The notes below the pieces were generated by a model. The model was given only the letters and a program-made list of their open reading frames with translations. It was not told the DNA's origin and did no database searches. This document shows positions 41,602 to 49,962 of a stretch of 56,668 bases of DNA, one piece after another; positions within the stretch are counted from its first letter, which is position 1; each line of letters starts with the position of its first letter. The DNA is taken from the NCBI RefSeq assembly GCF_013350005.1, contig NZ_JABVWW010000018.1, forward strand, positions 1-56,668, written 5' to 3'. This stretch comes from Methylocystis silviterrae. Lineage in GTDB: Bacteria; Pseudomonadota; Alphaproteobacteria; Rhizobiales; Beijerinckiaceae. Position numbers and translations under genes: made by a program.

Positions 41602-42814
41602 TTACACGACTGCCGCGATTATCGTAGCGCCCGCCGCGCCGAGGATGACCACGAGCCAAGGCGGCGTCCGCCAGAACACGAGCAGAAAGAACGCGAGAAC
41701 GCCTAGCCCGAAATCCGCCGGCCCAAAGATCGCGCTCGTCCAAACAGGGCGATAGAGCGCCCCCAGCAGAATGCCGACAACCGCCGCGTTGATCCCTTTG
41801 AGCGCCGACTGTACGCCCGAGCGATGACGCAAAGCGTCCCAAAAGGGCAGAGCGCCGATGAGGAGAAGAAAGGACGGCAGAAAGATCGCAGCGAGGCAGA
41901 CGAGGCCGCCTGTCCAGCCGTTCGGTTCAGCGTTCATCGCGGCGCCGAGATAGGCCGCAAACGTAAACAGCGGCCCGGGAACGGCTTGCGCTGCGCCGTA
42001 GCCGGCAAGAAACGAGTCGTTATCGATCCAGCCACGCGGCACGACGGCTTGCTGCAACAGCGGCAGCACGACATGCCCGCCGCCAAAAACGAGTGAGCCG
42101 GATCGATAAAAGCTACTGATGAGCTCGACCGCATGATCGGCCGTCGCGTTGGCGAGTACGGGGAGCCCGAAAAGCAAGCAGCGTAAGTGAAGTGATAGCC
42201 ATTACTCGACTGATAGGAATCGCAAGCGGCGTTGTCGCAGCTTTGTTTCCGTCTGAAAGAAAGAGCCAGCCGATCACGCCGCCTGCCACAATCGCCCCAA
42301 TCTGACCGCTGGTGGAGGGGACCGCCAAAGTCAGCAGCGTCGCCGCCACCGCGATGGTCGCCCGCTCCCGATCAGGACAAAGGTTTCGCGCCATTCCCCA
42401 CATCGCTTGCGCGACGACCGCAACAGCGACGATCTTGAGTCCGTGCAGCCAAGCGACATGCGATAGGTCGCCGAGGCGCCCGATTCCATAGGCGAAGCCG
42501 ATCAACGCAAGCGCCGAAGGCATGGTGAACCCGACCCAAGCCGCGAATCCGCCGGCAAGGCCGGCGCGCAACGTGCCGATGATGATGCCGACTTGACTGC
42601 TCGCGGGGCCGGGAAGGAATTGGCAGAGCGCGACAATGTCGCTGTAACCCGCTTCATCGAGCCACTTGCGGCGCTCGACGAATTCGGAGCGGAAATATCC
42701 GAGATGCGCAATCGGCCCGCCAAAAGTCGTCAGGCCAAGCCGCAGAAATACCCAAAGCACTTCCAGAAAAGCGTGACGCCCTTTGTAGCGCGCCGCCTCA
42801 ATATCGGCGGTCAT
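41602..42814 (-). pseudogene. CHR-family transporter (third chrA-type gene) with a frameshift
   Basis: The N half (from 42814) carries LTTFGGPIAHLGYFRSEFVE, FLPGPASSQVGIIIGTLRAG and six helices; near 42170 the frame changes, and the C half continues CLLFGLPVLANATADHAVEL, GSLVFGGGHVVLPLLQQAVV and AAQAVPGPLFTFAAYLGAAM to 41602. The two frames overlap by about 65 bp with full long-CHR coverage, so this is one chrA gene of about 400 residues broken by one base rather than a pair of short CHR proteins. It belongs to a different CHR subgroup from the other two chrA genes here. It ends the padR-hemerythrin operon. Confidence 0.75.
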
Positions 42815-42820
42815 CAGGCA

Positions 42821-43555
42821 TCACCCCTTGGGTGGCGGAGAAGGGGTGAACTGAGCAATGTCGGCGATCCCGAGCGCTTCCTCGATGCGCGCGATCTGCG
42901 CGACGGCATCGTCGAAGCCGTCCTTGCCGAATTGCTTGTGCTCGATCTCCTCGAAGAGTTCGCCCATCTCTTCGAGTTGATGCGCCGAGAGGACGTTTTT
43001 CCAAGCTGGAAAAATGACGGTGTCCTCGCGCGCTGCGTGATGCGCATACATCATTTCAACCCCATCCAGGGCGCGCGCCAGCAGCTCAGCGTCGCCGGTT
43101 CCTATCGCGCCTTTCGAGGTCAAGGTGAGGACGTAATCGGTGATTTCGCGACCGCGTTGATGCTGAGCGACAAGGATATCGACATAACCCACCGCCTGGC
43201 CGTGGGTCTTCTTGACCAATGGGAAAATGTGCGTCTCTTCGAGTTGTCTCTCATGATAATCTTCGCCGAAGGCGCGAAACATCGTCGCGGTTCGGCGGAG
43301 AAGCTCGGGATCGAGACTTGCCGGATTGGCGCGAAGTTTGGCGGCCATGTTGCGGTAGACGAGAATTGCGCGGCGGATGACGCCATGCTCGCGCATGAGG
43401 TCCTCGACCGCTCCAACTTCTTTTTCGTTCATTTCTTCCCTCCGTTTATCACGCTTCGCCGCCGCCGGAGCACTCTTCGAGTTGGCGCCGGATAGCATCA
43501 GCACTGCGCCGGTCGCGACGAGGAGATGGCGGCGAGTGTTGCGAAAGGCGATCAT
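42821..43555 (-). CDS. Exported hemerythrin-like protein
   Basis: A 244-residue protein. The N-terminus FRNTRRHLLVATGAVLMLSG is a signal with twin arginines. The HHE domain (~50-190) shows the ligand set: VEDLMREHGVIRR, YHERQLEETHIFPLV, ILVAQHQRGREI and MMYAHHAAREDTVIFPAWK, enough for a di-iron oxo site binding O2, NO or sensing redox state. The start overlaps the padR stop by 4 bp and the CHR gene follows, so a chromate/oxidative-stress role is possible. Confidence 0.87.
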   Translation of the reverse strand: MIAFRNTRRHLLVATGAVLMLSGANSKSAPAAAKRDKRREEMNEKEVGAVEDLMREHGVIRRAILVYRNMAAKLRANPASLDPELLRRTATMFRAFGEDYHERQLEETHIFPLVKKTHGQAVGYVDILVAQHQRGREITDYVLTLTSKGAIGTGDAELLARALDGVEMMYAHHAAREDTVIFPAWKNVLSAHQLEEMGELFEEIEHKQFGKDGFDDAVAQIARIEEALGIADIAQFTPSPPPKG

Positions 43556-43887
43556 GGGCGTCTCCTTCTAAGCTTCGGCGGCTCGTCGTCTTCGAACAGC
43601 TCGCCGAACAATTCCCGCACCTTCTGTTTCGCTTCGGCGAGTGCTCGGCGCCCTGCTGGCGTCGCTCGATAAAAACGGCGCGCCGTGCTGCCGCTTCGTT
43701 TTTCGGTCGAGGTCAGACAGCCTTTCTCTTCGAGCCCATGCAGGACCGGATACAGCGTGCCGGGGCTGATTTTGTAGCCGTGCCGCTCCAGTTCCTCGAT
43801 CATGGCGAGGCCGTAGATCGGCTCTTTCGCCGCATGGTGAAGAACGTGGAGCCGGATCAGCCCAGCATAGAGATACTTGTCCTGCAT
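43552..43887 (-). CDS. PadR-family transcriptional regulator
   Basis: A 111-residue protein, start ATG 43887 (MQDKYLYAGLIRLHVLHHAA). Winged helix ~8-85: EPIYGLAMIEELERHGYKIS, PGTLYPVLHGLEEKGCLTST and ARRFYRATPAGRRALAEAKQ are classic PadR blocks. It heads the operon padR-hemerythrin-CHR transporter and lies 16 bp from a strong palindrome, so it probably represses its own operon and perhaps the divergent MFS gene. The inducer is unknown. Confidence 0.9.
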   Translation of the reverse strand: MQDKYLYAGLIRLHVLHHAAKEPIYGLAMIEELERHGYKISPGTLYPVLHGLEEKGCLTSTEKRSGSTARRFYRATPAGRRALAEAKQKVRELFGELFEDDEPPKLRRRRP

Positions 43888-43902
43888 CGACCCAGATGAT
43901 AG

Positions 43903-43931
43903 TCGTATTGCGTTATCGGAATACGATAACG
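43903..43931. promoter_or_regulatory. Probable PadR operator
   Basis: Two nested perfect inverted repeats: CGTTATCG (43911-43918) with CGATAACG (43924-43931), and TCGTATT (43903-43909) with AATACGA (43920-43926). They sit between the divergent padR and MFS starts, 16 bp above padR. Flanking AT-rich tata/cgttat stretches suit overlapping promoters. Confidence 0.7.
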
Positions 43932-44029
43932 ATAGCGCGACGCTAGCCCGTGTCAATGCTTTTCAGAGGGCAAAGCCCTCAAGGGGGAGCGCTCCATAAC
44001 GACATGTGCAACACTTTCGAGGGCTCGCC

Positions 44030-45229
44030 ATGGCTTTCTTGACCGCGCGGCGAATCTTTTCGGGGCTCTCTCGAAACACATTCCTTTTGGCCCTCGCCAG
44101 CTTGTTCGCCGACATTTCGACGGAGATGCTCTATCCCATTTTGCCGGTCTTTTTGACGCAGACACTGCACGCGACCGGTAGCGTCGTCGGCCTTGTCGAG
44201 GGTTTAGCCCAAGCCGCGCAAAACGTTGTCCAAGGCTTCTCTGGCGCGCTATCGGACAAGCTGCAAGAAAGAAAACCGATTGCGCTCCTTGGTTACTTCA
44301 TGGCCGCGCTCGGCAAGCCGCTGATGGGTGTCGCTACGGTGTGGCCAGCTGTATTTGGCGCGCGCTGCCTCGACCGGCTGGGTTCCGGCATTCGCTCCGC
44401 GCCGCGCGACGCGCTAATTGCGTCTTCGGTCGACGATGAGAACCGAGGTAGAGCCTTTGGCCTCGAAGGCATCGGCGACAATGCAGGGGCGTTCTTGGGG
44501 CCGATCTTGGCCGCCTTTCTCCTCTATTCCCTGCATGTTGATATGCGCACGATTTTCTATGTGGCGCTCATTCCCGGACTTCTCGCCTTTCTTATGGTTC
44601 TGTTGGTGACGGCGCAGCCCGCCGCCGCCGCCGCGAAATCGAAAATCGACGCCAGTATTTGGCAGTTCCCCAAGCGCTACTGGGCCTATTTGCTGGTCAC
44701 CGGCTTGTTCAATCTCGGCAATTCCAGTAACTCCTTTCTCATCCTCCGCACGCAGGATTTCGGTGTGTCGCTCGAAAGCACCATCCTCATTTATGCCGGG
44801 TTCAATCTGATCGCCGCGCTGATTTCCTATCCGGCGGGGGCTCTTTCCGACCGCTTTGGCAGAAAGAATGTCCTGCTTGCCTCTTTCATCATTTTTGGAG
44901 TCGCTTACCTCGGTTTTGCTTTAGCGACCGGCATCCTGATGATCGCGGGATTGTTCGTTTTCTACGGGCTTTACGAGGGTATCTTCCGCTCCGTGGGCAA
45001 AGCGTTCGCGTCTGACTTCGTCCCTGAGCATCTGCGGGCCGGAGGCATTGGCTGGTTCAGCACGACCGTAGGCCTTCTGCAACTTGTCGCCAGCATTGTT
45101 GCGGGGTTGCTTTGGGACAAGGTGGGCCACTCCGCTGTGTTTTATTATGGGGTTGGCTCCGCCGTCCTCGGCAGCCTCGCCCTTTTCTTGCTGGTTCCGT
45201 CGCAGCGGGCGCGAATCCCAACCGAGTAA
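44030..45229 (+). CDS. MFS transporter
   Basis: A 399-residue protein of 12 helices, start ATG 44030 (a GTG at 44006 is possible). Motif A-like loops are present: GALSDKLQERKPIALLGYFM after helix 2 and GALSDRFGRKNVLLASF after helix 8; DRLGSGIRSAPRDALIA forms helix 4/5. The sequence resembles the group of MFS proteins with a conserved DISTEMLYPILPVFL first helix. Substrate unknown. Divergent from padR across the shared operator. Confidence 0.88.
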   Translation: MAFLTARRIFSGLSRNTFLLALASLFADISTEMLYPILPVFLTQTLHATGSVVGLVEGLAQAAQNVVQGFSGALSDKLQERKPIALLGYFMAALGKPLMGVATVWPAVFGARCLDRLGSGIRSAPRDALIASSVDDENRGRAFGLEGIGDNAGAFLGPILAAFLLYSLHVDMRTIFYVALIPGLLAFLMVLLVTAQPAAAAAKSKIDASIWQFPKRYWAYLLVTGLFNLGNSSNSFLILRTQDFGVSLESTILIYAGFNLIAALISYPAGALSDRFGRKNVLLASFIIFGVAYLGFALATGILMIAGLFVFYGLYEGIFRSVGKAFASDFVPEHLRAGGIGWFSTTVGLLQLVASIVAGLLWDKVGHSAVFYYGVGSAVLGSLALFLLVPSQRARIPTE

Positions 45230-45352
45230 ACCGGGTCGCGAAGGTCAGGTTAGAATCTGTGGAAGCCTTTAGCGGCGCGCATCAGGAGCATCTGCTTTCT
45301 TCGAACTCAGATATTGATGGCCTAACAGCGCGGTGATGAAGTCGCTGTTTGA

Positions 45353-45667
45353 TCAATCGGCCTCGGGCGCGGCGACGATGGCGAGTAAGGCCATTTCGCC
45401 GTCGATCTCGGCGACTATGACAATGGCCATCGCGACATTGGTCTGAATGACGAGCAAAAGTGCGTTTTTGGCGCTTGCGGCCTCTCTTGGAGTGCCGGCT
45501 CCGAACAGCGCGCGCATTAAAATGCCTAGATTGTAGCCCGCGACATGAACAAGATAGCGCTTGTGAACGTTTTCCAAGAGGACCGTCAAATTAAGCTGAC
45601 CTTGAGGTGAGAAGTTCGCGCTGACTCTGCGCTCACAGGCGACGCGCCAAGATCGAGCGAAGCGCAA
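45353..45667 (-). mobile_element. C-terminal fragment of a DDE transposase
   Basis: Reads LLENVHKRYLVHVAGYNLGI and LMRALFGAGTPREAASAKNA, a block I associate with the end of DDE transposases (IS1182-like). The N-terminal catalytic part is absent. No gene is seen in the rest of 45230-45734. Confidence 0.5.
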
Positions 45668-45734
45668 GCGTCTACGACGACTATTTTGCGGGCCGCCGAC
45701 ACGCCCTCAGATTGCTTGTTTCGCGGAACCAACT

Positions 45735-46712
45735 TCAACCCCTGGAACCATCGTCGAGATAGGCGGGGACGATCGCTGCGATTGGCTGCGGCGCGACTCC
45801 AAGTCCTTCCAACGTCGTTCCCGTGACTTTCGCTTCCTCCGAAACGACGTTGTCGCGGCGGAGCAATTCGACCTGATCAGTCGTCATGGAGAGCATTTTC
45901 GGGAACAGTCCGAGGGACAACTTACCCGCGATTTGCGTAACGCTCGCCATGAGCTTTCCGGTCTCGAAGCCGAGCGAGATGATATAGCGACGGCGCCTTG
46001 TAACATCACAGACATACTGAACCAGTTCGCGAAACGTCTTCACCTCGGGTCCACCCAGTTCGTAGGTTGCTCCAGGCGTCGCCTTTCCATCCAAGGCGAG
46101 AGCTATCGCCTGTGCGATGTCGTCCACGAAAACAGGTTGGAATCGCGTGCTTGCGCCGACCAAAGGCAGGATCGGCATAAGGCGCGCCATGGCCGCGAAA
46201 CGGTTGAAGAAATCGTCCTCGGGGCAGAATACGATCGATGGACGAAAGATAATGGCTTGCGGCACAAGTTCATGTACCGCCGCCTCACCCTCGGCCTTGC
46301 TGCGCGCGTAACCGGAAGGAGAGTTCTTACGTGCGCCAATCGCCGATATGTGAACGAAGCGCGTTATGCCTGCTTCTTTGACTGCTTTGGCGACGGCGCG
46401 CGCCCCCCGCGACTGAATATCGGCGAATGTCTGATCGTCACTTTCGGTCAGGATGCCGACGAGATTGACTGCGGCGTCGGCGCCCTCGAGCGCGGCGGCG
46501 ATCGTTTGCGCATCACGCAAATTAGCCTGAATTAGCTCGATCTGGCCTGGCTTCCCGTCCGACTGCAGATGAACGGCGAGTTCGGGCCGCCGGCATGCGA
46601 TCTTGACGCGCCAACCGTTGTGGATCAGCGCCCGGACGACATGTCGTCCGATAAAGCCGGATCCGCCAAACACGGTCACCAGTCCCTTTCGCGTTTGATT
46701 ATCATTCATCAT
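45735..46712 (-). CDS. NAD(P)-binding atypical SDR (NDUFA9-like)
   Basis: A 325-residue protein, start ATG 46712 (or the next ATG 46709) after gagg. Rossmann motif VTVFGGSGFIGRHVVRALI at ~10-30, then ADAAVNLVGILTES (~80), FVHISAIGA and SGYARSKAEGE (~125-145, YxxxK), and FRPSIVFCPEDDFFNRF. This is the complex I 39-kDa subunit-like/NmrA-type group, often found in alphaproteobacteria with a quinone- or respiratory-linked role. The exact substrate is not evident. Confidence 0.85.
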   Translation of the reverse strand: MMNDNQTRKGLVTVFGGSGFIGRHVVRALIHNGWRVKIACRRPELAVHLQSDGKPGQIELIQANLRDAQTIAAALEGADAAVNLVGILTESDDQTFADIQSRGARAVAKAVKEAGITRFVHISAIGARKNSPSGYARSKAEGEAAVHELVPQAIIFRPSIVFCPEDDFFNRFAAMARLMPILPLVGASTRFQPVFVDDIAQAIALALDGKATPGATYELGGPEVKTFRELVQYVCDVTRRRRYIISLGFETGKLMASVTQIAGKLSLGLFPKMLSMTTDQVELLRRDNVVSEEAKVTGTTLEGLGVAPQPIAAIVPAYLDDGSRG

Positions 46713-46865
46713 GAGCCTCGCAATTGCGATGGAAGCAGGCGTCGTGTAAGAACCCAAATCGCTGCTCGAGGCGATTGCGCCCGATAGCGAACCTCTTATT
46801 CGCCTGCGTGGCCGTCACAATGTCAGATAGGGGAGCGGTGGCGCGCGTCGTGGTCCCTTGAGGTT

Positions 46866-46988
46866 CTAGTGAGCCTGCTTTGTCAAAAACGCGAGATCAA
46901 TCGCGTCCGCCAAGCCGGCGTTGAGAACTTCGATGGACGCCTTCTTCGCATTTGCCGACATGTCGTACTTGCTACGATGCGCTTTCAT
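46866..46988 (-). pseudogene. Dps N-terminal fragment
   Basis: Forty codons reading MSANAKKASIEVLNAGLADA and IDLAFLTKQAH before a TAG stop. The ferroxidase-helix block ADAIDLxxxTKQAHW is diagnostic of the Dps family; everything after the first helix is missing. Confidence 0.65.
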
Positions 46989-47124
46989 GTGGATGCTCGT
47001 TGGCGCTCTTACCTCATAAAGCTAAGCTCGCAGACGCGAAGCGCAAGCTGCTCGATGCCACTCATGACCACGCGCCGCACCATCTCCGAGTTCGACGCTT
47101 GCAAATCGCCTGGTCTAGAGACGG

Positions 47125-47343
47125 TCAGGCGGAGGCAAGCAATAGACTGGTCTCGCTTCTCGCGACTCCCTCGATTGTCCTGACGCTCGAAAGCAGCCGA
47201 TCGAATTCCACCAAGTTTGCGACCTCGATTTCCGCGATCAGATCGAAAGCGGCATCGGTGCTGTGATGCGCATGAATCTGCGGCAGTTCGTGGAGCGTTT
47301 GTCGCGCCATCATGCCGAGCGCCAGTTTAGTCAGAGTGCTCAC
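47125..47343 (-). CDS. Stand-alone Lrp/AsnC effector-binding domain
   Basis: A 72-residue protein with a GTG start at 47343 behind ggagagag. ARQTLHELPQIHAHHSTDAA, FDLIAEIEVANLVEFDRLLS and VRTIEGVARSETSLLLA match the RAM (Lrp/AsnC C-terminal) domain; no DNA-binding helix-turn-helix is attached. Such SAM-type proteins bind small ligands or modulate partner regulators. Lies between the Dps fragment and the bacterioferritin, same strand. Confidence 0.75.
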   Translation of the reverse strand: MSTLTKLALGMMARQTLHELPQIHAHHSTDAAFDLIAEIEVANLVEFDRLLSSVRTIEGVARSETSLLLASA

Positions 47344-47449
47344 CGCTACTCTCTCCTAACGCGGACAGGAAAGTGATTGGATGGTGACGCACTCCTGCAG
47401 GTCAGAAGCTCCCTCGGCCGAATACGCTGGCGGCCTGAGAATAGGCTGA

Positions 47450-47923
47450 TCAATGACCGGAGAAAACGGAGACGTCCCCAGGCTTTCGCAGCATCTTGTT
47501 GACCTCGCCCTGATGCAGCTCTTCTGTGTAGATCATCGTGCGCGCATATTCTTCCAACATCACCGACACACCTTCCACTTCCTTGAGTAGGTCACGGTAA
47601 AGCTGCAGCGCAGCTCCTTCGTGATCCAGGGACTCGCGCAGGATATCGCCGATATCATGTTTGTGGGTTTCCAACAGCGGGCCAATTGCAAGCGATGGAT
47701 GCCCGCCGAAGTGGGTGATCAACTCGCCAGCCTTGTGTGCATGAGCGAGAGATTCGTCTGCTTGTCCCCGCAACCAGGAAATGATGGGAAGCCGATTGTA
47801 GCCGAACACCATGAGGGAATAGTGCGTATAGCGCACCACTCCGGCCAGCTCACTTTCCATGATATGGTTGAGCATGGCGATGACCTTATCGTTTCCTTTC
47901 AACGCATTTTCTTTCTTGATCAT
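47450..47923 (-). CDS. bfr: Bacterioferritin
   Basis: A 157-residue four-helix ferritin-like protein. Iron-site residues are visible in MESELAGVVRYTHYSLMVFG, ADESLAHAHKAGELITHFGG, LDHEGAALQLYRDLLKEVEG and IYTEELHQGEVNKML. The E-x6-Y and E-x2-H pairs fit a di-iron ferroxidase centre. It should store iron as mineral in a 24-mer shell, or act as a Dps-like protector. It fits the iron-acquisition theme of the window. Confidence 0.85.
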   Translation of the reverse strand: MIKKENALKGNDKVIAMLNHIMESELAGVVRYTHYSLMVFGYNRLPIISWLRGQADESLAHAHKAGELITHFGGHPSLAIGPLLETHKHDIGDILRESLDHEGAALQLYRDLLKEVEGVSVMLEEYARTMIYTEELHQGEVNKMLRKPGDVSVFSGH

Positions 47924-48583
47924 GCCTCTCTCCTGATTTTAAAATCGCGAGGTATGCCGCCTGAGGTTACTCACTATGGCTGACCCCTTAACGAAACGAA
48001 CCGGGGGCTCCGCTCGAAGAGCAGCTTAGCACCGACCTACCGATTCCTGCGAGCCTAGGCGCAGCGAATAGCTTGCAGCAAATGGGCCGCGGCACACCAC
48101 AAGTTTCCATCGGTCTTGTTCGCAGCGCCTGCGCGAGAGCCGATAGGCGCGACTGAGCCAGGGGGGCGCGCCGCTTCGCCCCCTCGTTATGGCGACCTCA
48201 CCGCATCGCCAATCGTGGCGCTTTGCAGCGCGCCGCTGGTGCGGGTCGCCTCTTGCGTTCCAGTTGGTCGGAGGCCCGATAACGGTCGCGAAAGGTTCCG
48301 GGCCGACTTGACGTGATTGAGAATAAGGTCGCCCGCGGTTGGCCCGGTTAGTCTGAAATTAGGTAGCCTTGACGCAGGCTTCGCATCTTAAAGTTAGCTC
48401 CTATATGTTTGTTTGGCGGGAAACAGAGGATTGGTCACGCGAGCGATTCTAAGGCTCACGATACCGACGGCGGATGGTAACCGCGCGAGAAAAGACGGGC
48501 CCAATGCGGAAGTTGAGCTACTGCCTGTCGCGAATTCCGAATATCCCCAAAAAGGGTCTAAGCACCGCAATGCAGGCAATGTG
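47924..48583. other. Spacer without a supported gene
   Basis: Frames are short and overlapping. The first ~50 bp hold the bacterioferritin leader; nothing else is recognised until the small protein at 48584. Confidence 0.4.
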
Positions 48584-48781
48584 ATGAGCAAAATAGAGAA
48601 ATTGCTTCGAGATATCCATACGCTCAGAGAGTCGATCCAAATCGACTGGGACGAACTTTATTCAAATCCCCTCAGGGAGGAGGAGAGGAGAGAGATCCGC
48701 ACCCATTTAGAGCTATGCCAAACCGAGCTAAAGTTCCTCATTGAACGACTGAGAGCATTTGAAGACGGTCCTTCAAATTAG
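48584..48781 (+). CDS. Small helical protein of unknown function
   Basis: A 65-residue protein, start ATG 48584 (GTG at 48581 adjacent): MSKIEKLLRDIHTLRESIQI, DWDELYSNPLREEERREIRT, HLELCQTELKFLIERLRAFE. The charge pattern predicts a helical hairpin. No family recognised. Codon use differs from the high-GC neighbours (more AT-rich), hinting at transfer. Confidence 0.5.
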   Translation: MSKIEKLLRDIHTLRESIQIDWDELYSNPLREEERREIRTHLELCQTELKFLIERLRAFEDGPSN

Positions 48782-48852
48782 GACACTACCCCAAGCGCGG
48801 ATGTAGCGACGGACGTTATTGCATTGAAGTCGCGGTGGCGCTGCGAAGCAAG

Positions 48853-49062
48853 TTAATCCCCGAGCCCCAATACCACTGCATCGTCTTCTTTTGAAGTGGT
48901 CTTGTTCACCAGCACCGACAACTCATCGAATCGCTCCGTCAGCGATTCAAATTGTTGTCGAGTGTAATCGACCAAGACATTTGCAAAATCAGTCGGCGAC
49001 TTCGCTGCCGACAAATCGCCTGCGAATTTAGAGACCGAATTGATATTGGCGGAGCCGACGGC
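48853..49062 (-). pseudogene. Phasin C-terminal fragment
   Basis: A frame without start codon: SANINSVSKFAGDLSAAKSP, TDFANVLVDYTRQQFESLTE, RFDELSVLVNKTTSKEDDAV and the stop at 48853. The DYxRQQFExLxxRxxEL pattern is that of alphaproteobacterial phasins, which coat PHA granules. The N-terminal part is missing: a stop lies just upstream at 49063-49065. Confidence 0.6.
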
Positions 49063-49241
49063 TCACCGACCTCCCCTATCCCCTTCCGTCTCTACCCTGC
49101 GCTCCGGCCGCTGCGGCCATCAGCGCAGCGATTGGTCGACACAAGCCGCGCGCGCTTCGGGCGAGATCGCACGGAGGTGGAGGAGAAGATTCGGCGGTTT
49201 CTTGTCGGGTGACGCTCCACGGTTCATTCCACATACGTCTG

Positions 49242-49949
49242 CTATCCCCTGCTATATTTCTCGTAGACACCATCGGCATTTGTCCAGTTGATCGCGGCCA
49301 TCACCGTCTTGACGTAATCGCCGGCCTTCGCGCCGAAATCCATCTGATAGGCATGTTCGAACATGTCGAGGACGAGTACTGGATCGCCACCCGCGATAGA
49401 TTGTGTGTGATCATTCGCCCACGAATTGACCAGCCGCTTACCGTGCTTGTCATATGCCAGAATGACCCAGCCGGAGCCGCCGCCAAGCGCCTTGCCCATG
49501 CCAACGAATTCCGCGCGCCAGCGATCAAAGGAGCCAAAATCGCGCTCGATCGCTTCGTTGAGTGGCGCGCTCGGTTTTTTGCCCTCGCCCAAGCCCGCGA
49601 AATAAACTTCATGCAGGATCATCGAATTCGTGGCGATGAGTTCCTCGCGCTTTAGACCGTTGACTAGGAATCCCGGCGCTTTTTCAAAATCGAGACCCGC
49701 CAATTGCTCGGCGATTGAGTTCAAACGTTTGACCGCCCCGACGTAATTGTTCTCATAATGCGAGACGAGAATTTTCTCTGACAGGCCTCTGATGCTCTTG
49801 GGATCGAACGGCAAGGGCTTGGCGGTATGGACAACGCTTTTTCGGGTCGTGGCGGGCTTGTCCTCGGCTTTCGCTGCGTTCGCGCCGAACGCCGCGCTCG
49901 CTGTGGCAGCGGCCGCGATGAAATGTCTGCGATCGAGATCATGTGTCAC
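49242..49949 (-). CDS. Exported Fe/Mn superoxide dismutase
   Basis: A 235-residue protein. The GTG at 49949 is the likely start, with ggagac 6-8 nt upstream; it gives a Tat signal (DLDRRHFIAAAATASAAFGA). Metal ligands are visible: SHYENNYVGAVKRLN (His), NSMILHEVYFAGLGEG (His), and DMFEHAYQMDFGAK (Asp and His). It follows chrA copy 2 by 13 bp, matching chrC of Cupriavidus metallidurans, a superoxide dismutase within the chromate operon. It should remove superoxide formed during chromate stress, here in the periplasm. Confidence 0.9.
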   Translation of the reverse strand: MTHDLDRRHFIAAAATASAAFGANAAKAEDKPATTRKSVVHTAKPLPFDPKSIRGLSEKILVSHYENNYVGAVKRLNSIAEQLAGLDFEKAPGFLVNGLKREELIATNSMILHEVYFAGLGEGKKPSAPLNEAIERDFGSFDRWRAEFVGMGKALGGGSGWVILAYDKHGKRLVNSWANDHTQSIAGGDPVLVLDMFEHAYQMDFGAKAGDYVKTVMAAINWTNADGVYEKYSRG

Positions 49950-49962
49950 GTTCAGTCTCCTT

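Noticed and set aside
41602-42814. A pair of short CHR proteins acting as a heterodimer
   Set aside because: The two frames overlap by about 65 bp and join at matching positions of one long CHR protein; short CHR pairs normally have separate starts and ribosome sites.
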